Below, piece by piece: positions 4,552 to 5,159 of a stretch of 5,159 nucleotides of DNA (position 1 is the stretch's first letter; each line of letters starts with the position of its first letter). A model generated the notes under the pieces. That model was not told the DNA's origin, searched no databases, and saw nothing but the letters and a program-made list of their open reading frames with translations. This stretch comes from Promethearchaeota archaeon (GTDB lineage: Archaea; Asgardarchaeota; Lokiarchaeia; Sigynarchaeales; SOKP01). The DNA lies in assembly GCA_019057775.1 (NCBI GenBank), contig JAHLWT010000285.1, positions 1-5,159 on the forward strand, in the 5' to 3' direction. The position numbers were made by a program, and so were the translations under genes.

Positions 4552-5159
4552 ATGAATCCAATCATTGAAAAATTAACTAAACTCAAGATTATTCCCGTAA
4601 TTAAAATTGAAAATTCAAATGCCACTGTTCCACTTGGAGAGGCTCTTATAAAAGGTGGCCTGCAGGCAATTGAAATAACCTACCGCACGGATGCTGCTGA
4701 AGATGTAATTAAAATAGTTAGAAAAAACTTTCCTGATATCTTGCTTGGGGCAGGAACGATCCTTACTATCGACCAGGTCAAATCGGCAATGAATGCAGGT
4801 GCTCAGTTTTTAGTCTCGCCAGGGTTTAATCCCCGGATTGTAGACTATTGCATTGAGAATAAAATTACCATAATCCCCGGAATTAATACGCCCTCAGAAA
4901 TTGAACAGGCTTTGGAACGGGGATTAAGGTATCTCAAATTCTTTCCTGCCGAAGCTTCAGGCGGCTTATTGTACCTTAATGCCATGGCTGCCCCTTATAT
5001 TAATGTAAAATTTATGCCAACCGGAGGGATAAACCTGAATAATCTGAAAGAATACCTTGCAAATAAATATGTCTTTGCATGTGGTGGCAGTTGGATGGTT
5101 AAAACCACCCTGATATCAGAAGGAAGGTTTGAGGAAATCGAAAGACTGGTTAAGGAGGC
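4552..5159 (+). CDS. eda: 2-dehydro-3-deoxy-phosphogluconate (KDPG/KHG) aldolase, 3' partial
   Basis: The enzyme cleaves 2-keto-3-deoxy-6-phosphogluconate to pyruvate and glyceraldehyde 3-phosphate, the last step of the Entner-Doudoroff and uronate pathways, and often also 4-hydroxy-2-oxoglutarate. From ATG 4552 the frame stays open to the window edge with 202 full codons, against about 210-220 in the family, so only the tail is missing. Motifs in order are AIEITYRT (39-46, Glu41 and Arg45), GAGTIL (66-71), SPGFNP (89-94), PGINTPSEIEQA (109-120), LKFFPAEASGG (128-138, Schiff-base Lys129), FMPTGGIN (154-161) and ACGGSWMV (176-183). Glu41, Arg45 and Lys129 match E. coli Glu45, Arg49 and Lys133 with a constant offset of four. 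There is no strong ribosome-binding site, only A-rich sequence with CGGAAA before the ATG. In this phylum a sugar kinase gene often follows, but that lies outside the window. Confidence 0.95.
   Translation, partial: MNPIIEKLTKLKIIPVIKIENSNATVPLGEALIKGGLQAIEITYRTDAAEDVIKIVRKNFPDILLGAGTILTIDQVKSAMNAGAQFLVSPGFNPRIVDYCIENKITIIPGINTPSEIEQALERGLRYLKFFPAEASGGLLYLNAMAAPYINVKFMPTGGINLNNLKEYLANKYVFACGGSWMVKTTLISEGRFEEIERLVKE

Overview
This window looks like a piece of a Bacteroidota (Bacteroidetes) chromosome. Two things point there: a tRNA promoter with an exact TAnnTTTG -7 box, the form used in that phylum, and the kinds of proteins encoded (a large ABCG-like ABC exporter, a nucleotide-sugar dehydrogenase, a KDPG/KHG aldolase). 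Starts lack strong Shine-Dalgarno sequences, which is also usual there. The window is not obviously plasmid or phage.

Layout. From the left edge to 1945 (+) runs the C-terminal part of an ABC exporter half-transporter with fused ATPase and membrane domains. From 1946 to about 2290 there is no convincing gene, only a short direct repeat and a few weak hairpins. A promoter (2292-2322) then drives a tRNA-Asp(GTC) gene (2339-2413), followed by an intrinsic terminator. From 2793 to 4445 (-) lies a complete, unusually long UDP-glucose/GDP-mannose dehydrogenase family protein. A 106 bp divergent intergenic region separates it from a KDPG/KHG aldolase gene (eda, 4552 onward, +), which runs off the right edge a few codons before its expected stop.

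The most unusual part is 2398-2780. The last 15 bases of the tRNA-Asp gene plus flanking bases occur three times in direct orientation: in the tRNA, at 2576-2593 and at 2765-2780. Copy ends are 178 and 187 bp apart. The two intervals differ in primary sequence but have the same secondary-structure plan: a long outer inverted repeat (16 bp and 13 bp), an intrinsic-terminator hairpin just inside the left arm, a T-rich/A-rich middle stem, an apical hairpin, a small right-hand hairpin with a GC-GRA-GC tip, and finally a tail hairpin directly before the next tRNA-end copy. I read them as two tandem, non-coding, palindromic cassettes bounded by tRNA 3'-end sequence. Their mechanism of origin is unknown from the sequence alone. 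Candidates are a tRNA-targeting mobile element, tandem duplication as in the rtT repeats of E. coli tyrT, or decayed tandem tRNA units.

The dehydrogenase (making a nucleotide-linked uronate or similar sugar acid) and the aldolase (cleaving KDPG from uronate or gluconate breakdown) both touch sugar-acid metabolism, but they are divergently transcribed and a functional link is only a suggestion.
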